Shown here in pieces: positions 16,358-24,106 of a DNA stretch of 64,000 bases (positions are counted from its first letter, which is position 1; each line of letters starts with the position of its first letter). The position numbers and the translations under genes were made by a program. This DNA comes from an uncultured Steroidobacter sp. GTDB taxonomy: Bacteria > Pseudomonadota > Gammaproteobacteria > Steroidobacterales > Steroidobacteraceae. The notes under the pieces were generated by a model. It worked only from the letters and a program-made list of their open reading frames with translations. It searched no databases and was not told the DNA's origin. The stretch is taken from NCBI GenBank assembly GCA_946478975.1, contig CAMLEO010000001.1:1-64000 (forward strand), in the 5' to 3' direction.

Positions 16358-18292
16358 TCAGAAGCTCTGACGCACGCCGCCGTAGAACGTTCGGCCCAAT
16401 GTGCCGTAGCGGAACACCGTCTCGTAGTTCTCGTCGAACGCGTTCTCGATGCGGCCGAAGATTTCCAACGATTTGCTGACGAGGAACGAGGCGCGGAAGT
16501 CGACCAGCGTGTAGCCATCGAGCACGGTGGTGTTGGCGGCGTTGTCGTAGCTGCGTCCCGCGTGTTGGACGGCGACGGCGGTCGTCAATCCGAGCGGCCA
16601 CTCATAGCTGATCTGCGCGTTGGCAGTCTCGTCGGGACGACGCGCGAGCGAACGGCCGAAGTTGTCGCTGCCGCGCGCGGCGTTCTCCGATTCCATATTG
16701 GTGTAGTTGGCAGTGACGGCCAACTTCTCGGTGAGCTGTGCCGCGAGGCTGAGCTCCACGCCCTTGGCTTGCGCCTTCTGCACGTTGTCGTAATAACCAT
16801 CCGGCTGAGTCGTGCAGCGAGCCGGCACAACATCGTCGAAGCACGACACGAAATCGATCATGTTGTCGGTGTCGCGGTGGAAGTACGTCGCCGCGACCGT
16901 CACCTTGTTAGCAAACAAGCGCTGCTCGACGCCCGCGTCCCACGCTTTGGCTTCTTCGGCATCGAGATTGAGATTGCCGTACGGGCTGTACAGTTGATAC
17001 AGCGTCGGCGCTTTGAAGCCTTCGCCGTAAGTCGCACGGACAATCGTCGATGATGTGGCCGACCAGGCCGCAGACGCGCGAGCCGTGGTGTGATTGCCGA
17101 ATGTATCGTGATCGTCATAACGCAATCCGGCGGTGACCGTGAGCACTTCGATCGGCGTCACCGTGAGCTGCGCATAAGCGCTGTCCAGCTGCACGTCGCC
17201 TTTGAGGGGCGTCGGATTGGGATCGAACGTCGACGGCGATACCGAGCTGAGCTCGGAGCGCTCGGATTCCAGGCCGACGACGGCGGTGATCGCATCGCTG
17301 AACAACAGCGTGCCCTGATATTCCCAACGCTTGTTGCGGCCGTAGGCGTCGAACGTGACCGGCACGGTCGAGCTCGGATCGATGTTGCGACGATCGGTGT
17401 CGGTGTACGAGAAGCCGATGCGGTTCTGGAGCATTCCGTCGAATGCGGCCACATTCACACCCGCGTAGGTCACCAGCTCTTCGGTGTCGCCGTATTCCAG
17501 CGTATCGGCGAATCGAAATGCCGGCGGCGGAAAGCCGTCGAACTCGGAGCGGCCGTCGCTCCAGGTCGAGCGCACTTCGGCCGAGGCATTGTCGGTGATG
17601 TGATAAATGCCACGCGCGTTGAAGCCGACGTGACGATAACTGTCATCCTCGCGGCCGCCGCGGTCGCGATCGAACGAGGAGATGCCGTCGGACGTCAGAT
17701 AGTCGCCGGCCACGCGCCAGGCAAAACGTTCGCCGCCCTGTTGAACCTGGCCGCGCACGAATCCTGTCTCGTGCGAGCCGCCTTGAACTGTCATCGCTCC
17801 GGACAACGGCCCTTCAGGCATCGGCGTCACGATGTTTACAACACCGCCGATGGCCTGGCTGCCCCACAGCGTCGACTGCGGGCCGCGCAGCACTTCGATC
17901 TGCGCATATTCGTTGGTCAGCAGGTCGGCAAAGTTGAAGCCGCCGCTCGCCTGCGAAGGATCGTTGAGCTTCACGCCGTCGATGAGCACGACGGTTTGAT
18001 CCGTTTCAGCGCCGCGAATGCGCAGCGTGGTCGAGCCGCCGATGCCGCCGTTGCGGGCGACGGTGACGCCCGGCGTCATCGCCAGCAGATCGGACACGGA
18101 TGTTTTCTGGCTGCGGCGCTGTTCCTGCGCCGAGATCACAGTCACCGAATCGCCGACCCGCGACAGCGGCTGTTCGATGCGATTGGCGGTGACGACGACG
18201 TTTTGAATGTCTTCGTCTTCGGCCGCAAACGCATGCAGCGCGGGGTTGAGAAGAAATGAAATGGAAACGGCCAGCAGTCGAGAGTTGCGCAC
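16358..18292 (-). CDS. btuB: TonB-dependent cobalamin receptor BtuB
   Basis: Outer-membrane active transporter for corrinoids, 644 aa. A signal peptide (about residues 1-24) is followed by a TonB-box-like segment (VVVTANR), the plug domain (about 45-150, with R-I-R-G-A-E, V-L-I-D-G-V and E-V-L-R-G-P), then a 22-strand barrel ending in the aromatic residue Phe (V-R-Q-S-F). The GTG start at 18292 follows a cobalamin riboswitch, and all downstream genes are corrinoid transport and assembly genes, which fixes the specificity better than similarity alone. First gene of the eight-gene operon running to cobQ. Confidence 0.94.
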   Translation of the reverse strand: MRNSRLLAVSISFLLNPALHAFAAEDEDIQNVVVTANRIEQPLSRVGDSVTVISAQEQRRSQKTSVSDLLAMTPGVTVARNGGIGGSTTLRIRGAETDQTVVLIDGVKLNDPSQASGGFNFADLLTNEYAQIEVLRGPQSTLWGSQAIGGVVNIVTPMPEGPLSGAMTVQGGSHETGFVRGQVQQGGERFAWRVAGDYLTSDGISSFDRDRGGREDDSYRHVGFNARGIYHITDNASAEVRSTWSDGRSEFDGFPPPAFRFADTLEYGDTEELVTYAGVNVAAFDGMLQNRIGFSYTDTDRRNIDPSSTVPVTFDAYGRNKRWEYQGTLLFSDAITAVVGLESERSELSSVSPSTFDPNPTPLKGDVQLDSAYAQLTVTPIEVLTVTAGLRYDDHDTFGNHTTARASAAWSATSSTIVRATYGEGFKAPTLYQLYSPYGNLNLDAEEAKAWDAGVEQRLFANKVTVAATYFHRDTDNMIDFVSCFDDVVPARCTTQPDGYYDNVQKAQAKGVELSLAAQLTEKLAVTANYTNMESENAARGSDNFGRSLARRPDETANAQISYEWPLGLTTAVAVQHAGRSYDNAANTTVLDGYTLVDFRASFLVSKSLEIFGRIENAFDENYETVFRYGTLGRTFYGGVRQSF

Positions 18293-18414
18293 ATCGGGCT
18301 CCGCGGTCAGTTACAAACCCATGGGCTGCAAACGAACGCGTCGCGACCCATGTACCGGTCGCCTCTACAGGGAAAACTCCCGCTCTTTCGGCACACCCCG
18401 GCCGATCGATGGAC

Positions 18415-18605
18415 GACGGCGGCAAGCAGGTCTCCTGGCTGGTGGCTGAAGTCCTCGCGTCACCTTCCCGGCCGTCGTGCGAGCGTCATGCTCGCGCGGA
18501 CCAGTGGTTTTTTGACGTGCGGCGAACCACTTACAGTTGCGGGGGCAGCCCGGGCTTCACACCCGAGTTCCCTTTGAATCCCCTGGCGGGGAACTTGTCG
18601 CGCGG
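18415..18605 (-). promoter_or_regulatory. Cobalamin riboswitch upstream of btuB
   Basis: On the minus strand, the conserved core GGGAA...GGTG...GCTGCCCCCGCAACTGTAAG reads from about 18572 down to 18528, followed by a variable arm and GGTGACG. The B12 box (AGCCAGGAGACCTGC) lies at about 18442-18425. The boundaries are approximate. The aptamer ends about 120 bases before the btuB GTG, leaving room for an expression platform. Expected effect: adenosylcobalamin binding shuts down btuB and the coupled downstream genes. The 18293-18634 gap holds nothing else I can identify. Confidence 0.93.
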
Positions 18606-18634
18606 CGCGAGGATGAGGGGCGGGCCCGCAATCG

Positions 18635-19105
18635 TCAAGAGCGGCTGCGCTGCCGCCGCGCCAGCAGCCAGCGGTCGACCGACCAGGCGCCCGGACCATA
18701 GATCGCCAGCACCGCGATCATGTAACCCCACAAATAATGCTGGCCGATGGCCGCCGCGTAGCCTTCCTGGAACAGCACGTGGGCGTACGAGATCACCGCC
18801 AGCACATTCACGGCCTGCAAGCCCAGCGCGCTGAAACGGCCGAACAGGCCAATGATGAGCAATGACGAAAACACCAGCTCGCCGGCGGTGCCCGCGATTG
18901 CGGCCAGCGTCGGCGTCAGCAGCGGCACGCGATATTCATATTCGAACAACGCCAGCGTGCTCTCCCAATCGGACAGCTTGAGCCAGCCCGACTTCAGGAA
19001 CACCCAGCTCACATACACGCGAGTGGCGAGTGCCAGCGCCGGCTGCAGTGCGTCCAGCGTCCGGGCCAGCGGCCGCTTGGGATCAATCAAAGCGTCGATC
19101 AACAT
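18635..19105 (-). CDS. DoxX-family membrane protein
   Basis: A 156-aa integral membrane protein of the DoxX family with four predicted helices. Typical features are V-Y-V-S-W-V-F-L-K-S-G-W-L-K in helix 1 and the helix 2/3 region G-T-A-G-E-L-V-F. The ATG at 19105 is chosen because the upstream in-frame sequence lacks similarity. DoxX proteins of this subgroup often accompany bufferin (BufA/BufB/BufC) metal-handling operons, and a BufA2-like gene starts divergently 192 bases away. The shared intergenic region could hold a divergent promoter. A role in copper or oxidative stress is inferred from that context only. Confidence 0.8.
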   Translation of the reverse strand: MLIDALIDPKRPLARTLDALQPALALATRVYVSWVFLKSGWLKLSDWESTLALFEYEYRVPLLTPTLAAIAGTAGELVFSSLLIIGLFGRFSALGLQAVNVLAVISYAHVLFQEGYAAAIGQHYLWGYMIAVLAIYGPGAWSVDRWLLARRQRSRS

Positions 19106-19297
19106 GGTTTGCGCTCCACTCGCATTGTTGTTGAGGGACCAGACCGGCGCAGGCGTCGGTTCATTACTTGCTCGGATTGCCAGGCGCAGTCGCGATCGAT
19201 GTAATGCAATCTCGACTGGGTCGGTCTCATGCGTAAGGCGTAGTTTCGCGACGCCTTGGGACGATCGTTTCAACCATCGAATTCAGGAGCAAGACAC

Positions 19298-19549
19298 ATG
19301 CACACCAATAAAGTCACTCGCGCTGCGATTGCCACTGCGGCGGCCCTGCTTTTCAGCAGCGTGGCCATTGCGCCGGCCAATGCGGCGGACGCCAAAGTGA
19401 AGTGCGAAGGCGTGAATGCGTGCAAAGGCAAGGGCGCCTGCAGCAGCGCCACCAACGCGTGCCAGGGCCAGAATTCCTGCAAGGGCAAGGGCTACCTGCT
19501 GTTGTCGCAGGCCGAGTGCGATGCCGCCAAGGCGAAGATGGCGAAGTAA
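19298..19549 (+). CDS. BufA2-like cysteine-rich exported peptide
   Basis: An 83-aa small secreted protein. The signal peptide (about residues 1-30) ends near A-N-A-A-D. The mature part has six cysteines in a spaced pattern (KCEG, NACKGKGAC, NACQGQNSCKGKG, and one in AEC) typical of BufA2-type bufferin precursors. In characterised bufferins, Cys residues are converted to copper-binding thiooxazoles by the MNIO enzyme BufB with partner BufC. Neither bufB nor bufC is adjacent here. A good ribosome-binding site (AGGAG, about 19285) precedes the ATG, and a strong terminator follows at 19559-19597, so it is expressed as its own short unit. Metal binding is inferred from family. Confidence 0.75.
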   Translation: MHTNKVTRAAIATAAALLFSSVAIAPANAADAKVKCEGVNACKGKGACSSATNACQGQNSCKGKGYLLLSQAECDAAKAKMAK

Positions 19550-19558
19550 GATCGGCGC

Positions 19559-19597
19559 AGCGGCGGGCTTGCAGTGCAGACCCGCCGCTATTTTTTT
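19559..19597 (+). terminator. Rho-independent terminator of the BufA2-like gene
   Basis: A perfect 9-bp GC-rich stem (19559-19567 with 19581-19589) is followed directly by ATTTTTTT. It lies just after the small cysteine-rich gene and before the stop of the convergent anti-sigma gene. This is the clearest intrinsic terminator in the window. Confidence 0.9.
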
Positions 19598-19599
19598 GC

Positions 19600-20268
19600 C
19601 TACCAATATTGAAGCGCGCCCATCACCGTGCGCGCCACATCATCCACCGGCGCTCCGATTCCCAACACCACGATCACGCCACGCGGCGCCGGCATGACGA
19701 CGCCCTCGAAGCCTTCCTCGTTGATGCGCTGACGTGGGCGCTGCGGTTCTTCCGGCAACACCAGGACAGTGACCGGTCCTTGCTCCGTCTGCACGACCAG
19801 GTGCGGGCTCAGGCGACCGTGGAAAGTGCAGGGCGTCGCATAAGAAACAAGCGCAACGCCCGGCTGCAGGCGAATGTGAGCGCGGCTCAGAATTTTCTCG
19901 ATGCTCTCGTCGCTGACGCTTTCGGAGGTGATCAGCAGCGAATCCGGCTCCTCATGGATATGAGCAATCACTTCCGCTGCGAATGTATCGCGCGGCGTGA
20001 GCAGCCAGATCGAAGTGAACGCCACTGCCACGGCCGTAATCAGCACACTGGCCGCGATCCGCCAGATGCGAGGATTGGATTGAGGCAGCTCGGGCGTGGT
20101 TGCCGGTCTCACATCCACCGCGAGCGCGCGATAGATGAGCCGATCCATCGCCTGCATTTCTTCGCGATAGCGTGCGCATTCGGCGTGCTGCTCGGCATGA
20201 GCGAGCACGTCCGGCCGTGTGGTGTTCGGCTCGGCGCCAACGAGCGTGCGAAATTCTTCGCAGTTCAT
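19600..20268 (-). CDS. DUF3379-like putative anti-sigma factor
   Basis: A 222-aa protein that begins like DUF3379 members (M-N-C-E-E-F-R-T-L-V-G-A-E-P-N) with a short cytoplasmic region. Two cysteines and histidines at about residues 25-31 (H-A-E-Q-H-A-E-C) recall a zinc anti-sigma motif. One membrane helix follows (about 70-92) and then a periplasmic domain. Its start overlaps the stop of the ECF sigma gene by four bases (ATGA), the usual arrangement for a sigma/anti-sigma pair. Inferred role: hold the sigma factor inactive until a periplasmic signal arrives. The signal is unknown; nearness to the BufA2-like and DoxX genes makes metal or oxidative stress a candidate. Confidence 0.75.
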   Translation of the reverse strand: MNCEEFRTLVGAEPNTTRPDVLAHAEQHAECARYREEMQAMDRLIYRALAVDVRPATTPELPQSNPRIWRIAASVLITAVAVAFTSIWLLTPRDTFAAEVIAHIHEEPDSLLITSESVSDESIEKILSRAHIRLQPGVALVSYATPCTFHGRLSPHLVVQTEQGPVTVLVLPEEPQRPRQRINEEGFEGVVMPAPRGVIVVLGIGAPVDDVARTVMGALQYW

Positions 20269-20783
20269 AGGCTCGCGCCCTCCCTGGCGCCGGTCAGCTG
20301 CTGGCGCAGCACCTGGCGGGCGCGGAACAGCCTGGTCAACACGGCGGGCACACTGATATCCAAATGTTTCGCGATCTCCTCGGTCGAGTAGCCCAGCAAC
20401 ACCTGCAGCACCAGCGGCTCGCGATGGATCAGCTCCAGTCGCAGGATCGCGCGGCGCATCTCCTCCACTTCATGGCCGTCGGTCACGGCCAGGGCTTCGT
20501 GTTGGGCTTCGTTGGCGGCGTCGATGTCCACAGTGGGGAAACGTTTGCGTTCGAACACTCTGGCCAGCTCGCGGCGCGCGATGGTGAGAAGCCAGGGCTT
20601 CGCGGCCTTGTCGTCGCTCAGCGAATCGAGCGAGCGCCAGGCGCGTAACAAGGTTTCCTGCACCACGTCCTCCGCCAGGGAGCGGTCCCGGCATAACCAG
20701 TACACGAACCGGAACACGTCGGTCCGAAACGGCATGCAGAGCGTCTCGAACCGCGCCCGCTCGCGAGCAGTGGCGACGCTCAT
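20265..20783 (-). CDS. ECF-type RNA polymerase sigma factor
   Basis: A 172-aa sigma-70 family ECF factor. Region 2 is at about residues 15-80 (F-V-Y-W-L-C-R-D, A-E-D-V-V-Q-E-T-L-L-R-A-W), and region 4 is at about 110-160 (L-G-Y-S-T-E-E-I-A-K-H-L-D-I-S-V-P-A-V as the helix-turn-helix). Coupled to the downstream DUF3379 anti-sigma gene. No third regulatory domain. Target genes cannot be named from sequence; the convergent BufA2-like gene and its DoxX neighbour are candidates because bufferin genes are commonly ECF-controlled. Confidence 0.92.
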   Translation of the reverse strand: MSVATARERARFETLCMPFRTDVFRFVYWLCRDRSLAEDVVQETLLRAWRSLDSLSDDKAAKPWLLTIARRELARVFERKRFPTVDIDAANEAQHEALAVTDGHEVEEMRRAILRLELIHREPLVLQVLLGYSTEEIAKHLDISVPAVLTRLFRARQVLRQQLTGAREGASL

Positions 20784-20844
20784 GAGGAAAGGACCGGCGC
20801 GGCGCGCGCTTTATTACGCAAGGATTGCGATGGCACCGGAGGGC

Positions 20845-21378
20845 CTAGCTGATCTCGAATTGCACGTGTTCGCCCCAGCCGGGCGACCACGCCCAGCGCT
20901 GTTCCGCCGACAGCCCGAGGATCAAACAACGCAACACCCGCAGCGAGCCGCCGTGCGCGACGACGGCACAGCGATCGACCGGTTGAGCCAGGGCGGCGGC
21001 ATACCAGGTGGACACTCGACTCCATAGAGCTAGTTCTGTTTCTCCCCCGGGCGGCGCTCGGTGCCAGGTGTCCGCCGCCCACGGGTCGCTATGTTCGCGC
21101 GGAATCACCGACCAGGGCAATCGTTCCCAGTCGCCGAAGTCCAGCTCGCTCAACGCCGCGTCGACAATCGGCTCGCAGCCGTCGCGCCGGGCCAGGGCTT
21201 CAGCCAGCTTCGTGCAGCGCTGCGCCGGGCTGGAATACACGCGATTGAACCTGGGCAGTGTGGCGATGGCGCGCTGGATGTCCTGTTCAGCGGTCGAGGC
21301 GAGAGGAACATCGGAGCGGCCGTAACAGATGCCGGCCGTTGCTGCAGGCTGAGTGTGGCGGATCAGATAAATTTCCAC
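20845..21378 (-). CDS. cobC: Alpha-ribazole-5'-phosphate phosphatase CobC
   Basis: Histidine phosphatase (phosphoglycerate mutase superfamily), 177 aa. The catalytic RHT motif is at the N-terminus (L-I-R-H-T-Q), the phosphate pocket Arg is in Y-S-S-P-A-Q-R-C, and the second His is in V-V-A-H-G-G-S-L-R. Dephosphorylates alpha-ribazole phosphate or adenosylcobalamin 5'-phosphate in nucleotide-loop assembly. The start overlaps the cobS end by 16 bases, so it is the last gene of the cobT-cobS-cobC unit; the context supports CobC over a generic phosphatase. Confidence 0.88.
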   Translation of the reverse strand: MEIYLIRHTQPAATAGICYGRSDVPLASTAEQDIQRAIATLPRFNRVYSSPAQRCTKLAEALARRDGCEPIVDAALSELDFGDWERLPWSVIPREHSDPWAADTWHRAPPGGETELALWSRVSTWYAAALAQPVDRCAVVAHGGSLRVLRCLILGLSAEQRWAWSPGWGEHVQFEIS

Positions 21379-22157
21379 GACGCCAGCACGCCCAGGTAGA
21401 ACGCGATTTCAGTGAGCTGCTGTGCGGCTCCGAGCGTGTCGCCGGTGAAGCCGCCGAGGCGGCGGATGAACCAGCGTGCGAGTACAAACAAAACCAGCAG
21501 GGCGCTGGCGGCGCCTGCGATTGCAGGGATGCCACACCAGTACAGCGGTGCTGTGCCGATCACGGCTGCGAGCAGAAGTTCTCCGCCGCTCATTTGCTGA
21601 GCGACCGGGCGAGCGCGGGAGTGTTCGGTGCTGCCGACGTAATTGCTTGCAAACAAGAGCGATACAGCGCAGGCGCGTGAGAATGCATGGCCCGCGATGA
21701 GCACGAACAGGACCTTCGTTATCGGCAACGCATTCAGCGAGGCGATCTTGATCGCCAACGTGAGCACGAGCGCCACCATACCGAACGTCCCAATGCGCGA
21801 GTCCTTCATGATTTCCAGGGCCCGCTCGCGGGTGGCGCCACCGCCGAGGCCGTCGAAAGTGTCGGCCAGGCCGTCTTCATGAAATGCGCCGGTTAGAAAT
21901 ATTGTGACCGCCGTGCTGAGAATCGCAGGCAGCGGCGCTGGAAACACGAAGCTTGCCGCCCACAGCGCGAGCGCGCCGACGCCGCCCACGAGCACGCCTA
22001 CCAAGCTGAAATAACGCGCCGTGCCCTGCAAATGCGCAGCCGAGTGGCCGACCCAGGAGGGCATTGGCAGGCGCGTGAAATACTGGAACGCCGCCAGCAC
22101 CAGGCGGAACTCACTGGCGGGTCGAGAAGGCGAGCTTGTCTGCTCCTGCGTGTTCAT
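21363..22157 (-). CDS. cobS: Adenosylcobinamide-GDP ribazoletransferase (cobalamin synthase) CobS
   Basis: Inner-membrane enzyme joining adenosylcobinamide-GDP with alpha-ribazole (phosphate) to complete cobalamin. 264 aa with the hallmark F-H-E-D-G-L-A-D-T-F-D-G-L-G-G and a K-D-S-R-I-G-T-F-G segment, plus multiple membrane helices. The ATG at 22157 overlaps the cobT stop by four bases; a longer frame to 22238 lacks similarity. Not the CobS ATPase of aerobic cobaltochelatase, which shares the symbol. Confidence 0.94.
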   Translation of the reverse strand: MNTQEQTSSPSRPASEFRLVLAAFQYFTRLPMPSWVGHSAAHLQGTARYFSLVGVLVGGVGALALWAASFVFPAPLPAILSTAVTIFLTGAFHEDGLADTFDGLGGGATRERALEIMKDSRIGTFGMVALVLTLAIKIASLNALPITKVLFVLIAGHAFSRACAVSLLFASNYVGSTEHSRARPVAQQMSGGELLLAAVIGTAPLYWCGIPAIAGAASALLVLFVLARWFIRRLGGFTGDTLGAAQQLTEIAFYLGVLASWKFI

Positions 22158-23164
22158 GACCCGCGGTCGGAGACTCCGGCGGATTCGAAGCTTGCCATCT
22201 CCGTCATCAACCGAGCGGCGGAGTCGATCAGCGGCCACGCCATCGCGGCGCCCGTGCCTTCACCCAATCGCATGCCGAGATCGAGTAGCGGTTTTACATC
22301 GAGGTGCGCAAGCAGCTTGCGATGCGCGTGCTCAGCCGAGCAATGGCTGAAGATGCATCGCGCGCGCACGCGTGGATCGATCTCGATCGCGAGCAGAGCT
22401 GCCACGGACACGGCGAACCCATCGATCACCGCAACGCACCTCTGATCGGCAGTTGCGAGCAGCGCACCCGTGATCATCGCCAGCTCGAACCCGCCGAACT
22501 CCGCAATTGTTTCCAACGGCGTCAGCTTGTTCGGACAGCGCACCGACGCATCCGCCAAACGCTCACGCTTCCTCGCCAAACCCGAGTCATCGAGGCCAGT
22601 GCCGCGGCCGACGCAATCTTCCAACGACCAGTTCGTCCGCCGATGTAACAACATCGACGCACACGCCGTATTCCCAATCCCCATCTCACCACACAACAGC
22701 GCATTCGACCCTGAACGCATCGCTTCCAGCGCGAGCGCCTTGCCGGTCTCGATGGCAGTCGTGCATTGCTCCGCCGTCATCGCCGGCTCGACGCGAAAGT
22801 TACGTGTGCCGCGCGCGACCGGGCGGGCGATCAGCCCAGGATGATGGCCCACATCTGTGGCCACGCCCGCATCGACGACTCGCAAGGAGATCCCGTGCTG
22901 CCGGGCGAGCACATTGATCGCCGCGCCGCCTTGCAGATAGTTCAATAACATTTGCGCCGTGACTGCTTGCGGATAGGCGCTGACGCCGTCGGTGGCGATG
23001 CCATGATCGCCAGCGAATACAAACATCTGCGGCGCATGGAACTTCGGCGTCTCGGTATCGAGCGCGATGCCGATGCGAATGGCGAGCGTTTCGAGCGCGC
23101 CGAGCGAACCTTGCGGCTTGGTGCGCGTGTCGAGGCGGCGTTGCAAAGTGGCGTTGGTTATCAT
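22154..23164 (-). CDS. cobT: Nicotinate-nucleotide:dimethylbenzimidazole phosphoribosyltransferase CobT
   Basis: Activates the lower-ligand base to alpha-ribazole phosphate. 336 aa. Family motifs seen: K-P-Q-G-S-L-G near the N-terminus, V-F-A-G-D-H-G-I, C-G-E-M-G-I-G-N-T, and the C-terminal R-L-G-E-G-T-G-A-A containing the catalytic glutamate. The ATG at 23164 is taken because the family N-terminus starts there; the open frame extends 44 codons upstream across the divergent cobU start. First gene of cobT-cobS-cobC. Lower-ligand synthesis genes (for example bluB) are not in the window. Confidence 0.94.
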   Translation of the reverse strand: MITNATLQRRLDTRTKPQGSLGALETLAIRIGIALDTETPKFHAPQMFVFAGDHGIATDGVSAYPQAVTAQMLLNYLQGGAAINVLARQHGISLRVVDAGVATDVGHHPGLIARPVARGTRNFRVEPAMTAEQCTTAIETGKALALEAMRSGSNALLCGEMGIGNTACASMLLHRRTNWSLEDCVGRGTGLDDSGLARKRERLADASVRCPNKLTPLETIAEFGGFELAMITGALLATADQRCVAVIDGFAVSVAALLAIEIDPRVRARCIFSHCSAEHAHRKLLAHLDVKPLLDLGMRLGEGTGAAMAWPLIDSAARLMTEMASFESAGVSDRGS

Positions 23165-23204
23165 GTCGGTCGAGCTTTTGGGTCGGAACGGCGAGCGGGC
23201 AGCA

Positions 23205-23792
23205 ATGTTAGAGGATCGCAAGTCGAATGAGCGAGCGGTGCGTGAGCGGCGCCTGGTTCTGGGCGGCGCGCGCTCGGGCAAGACGGCGCATGCCATTTCA
23301 GTGGCAAAGTCATTGGCGACACAGAAGAATTTCGCTGTGACCTACGTTGCCACGGCGCAGCCGCTGGACGACGAAATGCGCCATCGAATTGCTCTGCATC
23401 GCGCCGAGCGCCCGGAGACCTGGCACACATTAGAAGCGCCCGACGGTCTTGCGCAAGCGGTCGCGGCGCTGCCGGTCGATCACATCGTCGTGATCGATTG
23501 CATGACGCTGTGGCTGTCCAACGCTTTGTTACAGGACTTTCGCGAGGATGCGCCAAACGCGAGCCTGCCGACTTGGGAGCGCGAGCGCGCCGGGTTGCTG
23601 CAGTGGCTGAACACAACTCACAACGATGTTTTGTTGATTTCCAACGAGGTTGGAGCGGGCATCGTGCCGCTGTCCGCTGTGTCACGGCGCTTTCAGGATG
23701 AACAAGGTCGCTTGAATCAGGCGCTCGCCGCGCTTTGTGACGAAGTCACATTGGTCGTCGCTGGAATCGCGGTGCCGATCAAACGTCGTTGA
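23205..23792 (+). CDS. cobU: Adenosylcobinamide kinase / guanylyltransferase CobU/CobP
   Basis: Bifunctional enzyme that phosphorylates adenosylcobinamide and transfers GMP to give adenosylcobinamide-GDP for CobS. About 195 aa. Walker A is LVLGGARSGKT, followed by T-Y-V-A-T-A, the guanylylated-histidine region H-R-I-A-L-H-R-A-E-R-P, Walker B-like V-V-I-D-C-M-T-L-W and S-N-E-V-G-A-G-I-V-P. Several ATG/GTG starts are possible (23067, 23164, 23205, a later GTG). 23205 is chosen because it avoids running into the divergent cobT start and keeps a short N-terminal tail. Confidence 0.9.
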   Translation: MLEDRKSNERAVRERRLVLGGARSGKTAHAISVAKSLATQKNFAVTYVATAQPLDDEMRHRIALHRAERPETWHTLEAPDGLAQAVAALPVDHIVVIDCMTLWLSNALLQDFREDAPNASLPTWERERAGLLQWLNTTHNDVLLISNEVGAGIVPLSAVSRRFQDEQGRLNQALAALCDEVTLVVAGIAVPIKRR

Positions 23793-23834
23793 TTGACGAA
23801 ACAGAGATTTTCGCGCACTGTGTCGCGCGAACGA

Positions 23835-23995
23835 CAAGTCATGGGAACCGGGTGCAATGCCCGGGCTGCCCCCGCAACTGTAAGCGGTGCCGCCGTCGAC
23901 GCCTGTTTCACGCAGGTAAACCACTGGACGTAACGTCTGGGAAGGTGACGGTCAGGCTCGAGCCGCGAGCCAGGAGACCAGCTTGTCGCGGTCGT
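23835..23995 (+). promoter_or_regulatory. Cobalamin riboswitch upstream of the CobN-like operon
   Basis: The conserved core GGGAA...GGTG...GCTGCCCCCGCAACTGTAAG spans about 23843-23885, followed by a variable arm, GGTGACGGTCAGG at about 23944-23956, and the B12 box AGCCAGGAGACCAGC at 23968-23982. It lies in the 314-base gap between cobU and the CobN-like gene, about 110 bases before that gene's GTG, so it should control the three-gene chelatase/ExbB-like/DUF2149 operon by adenosylcobalamin. Boundaries are approximate. Confidence 0.93.
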
Positions 23996-24106
23996 CTTCG
24001 TGCAGCCGGGGTGTGCTGAACGAGCGGGAATTCCTGCAGCGACGACAGGTTCACGACGCGCAATCGAGCGTCGTGCGGTTGTTGTCGGCTTCAGCGGATT
24101 TCTGTC

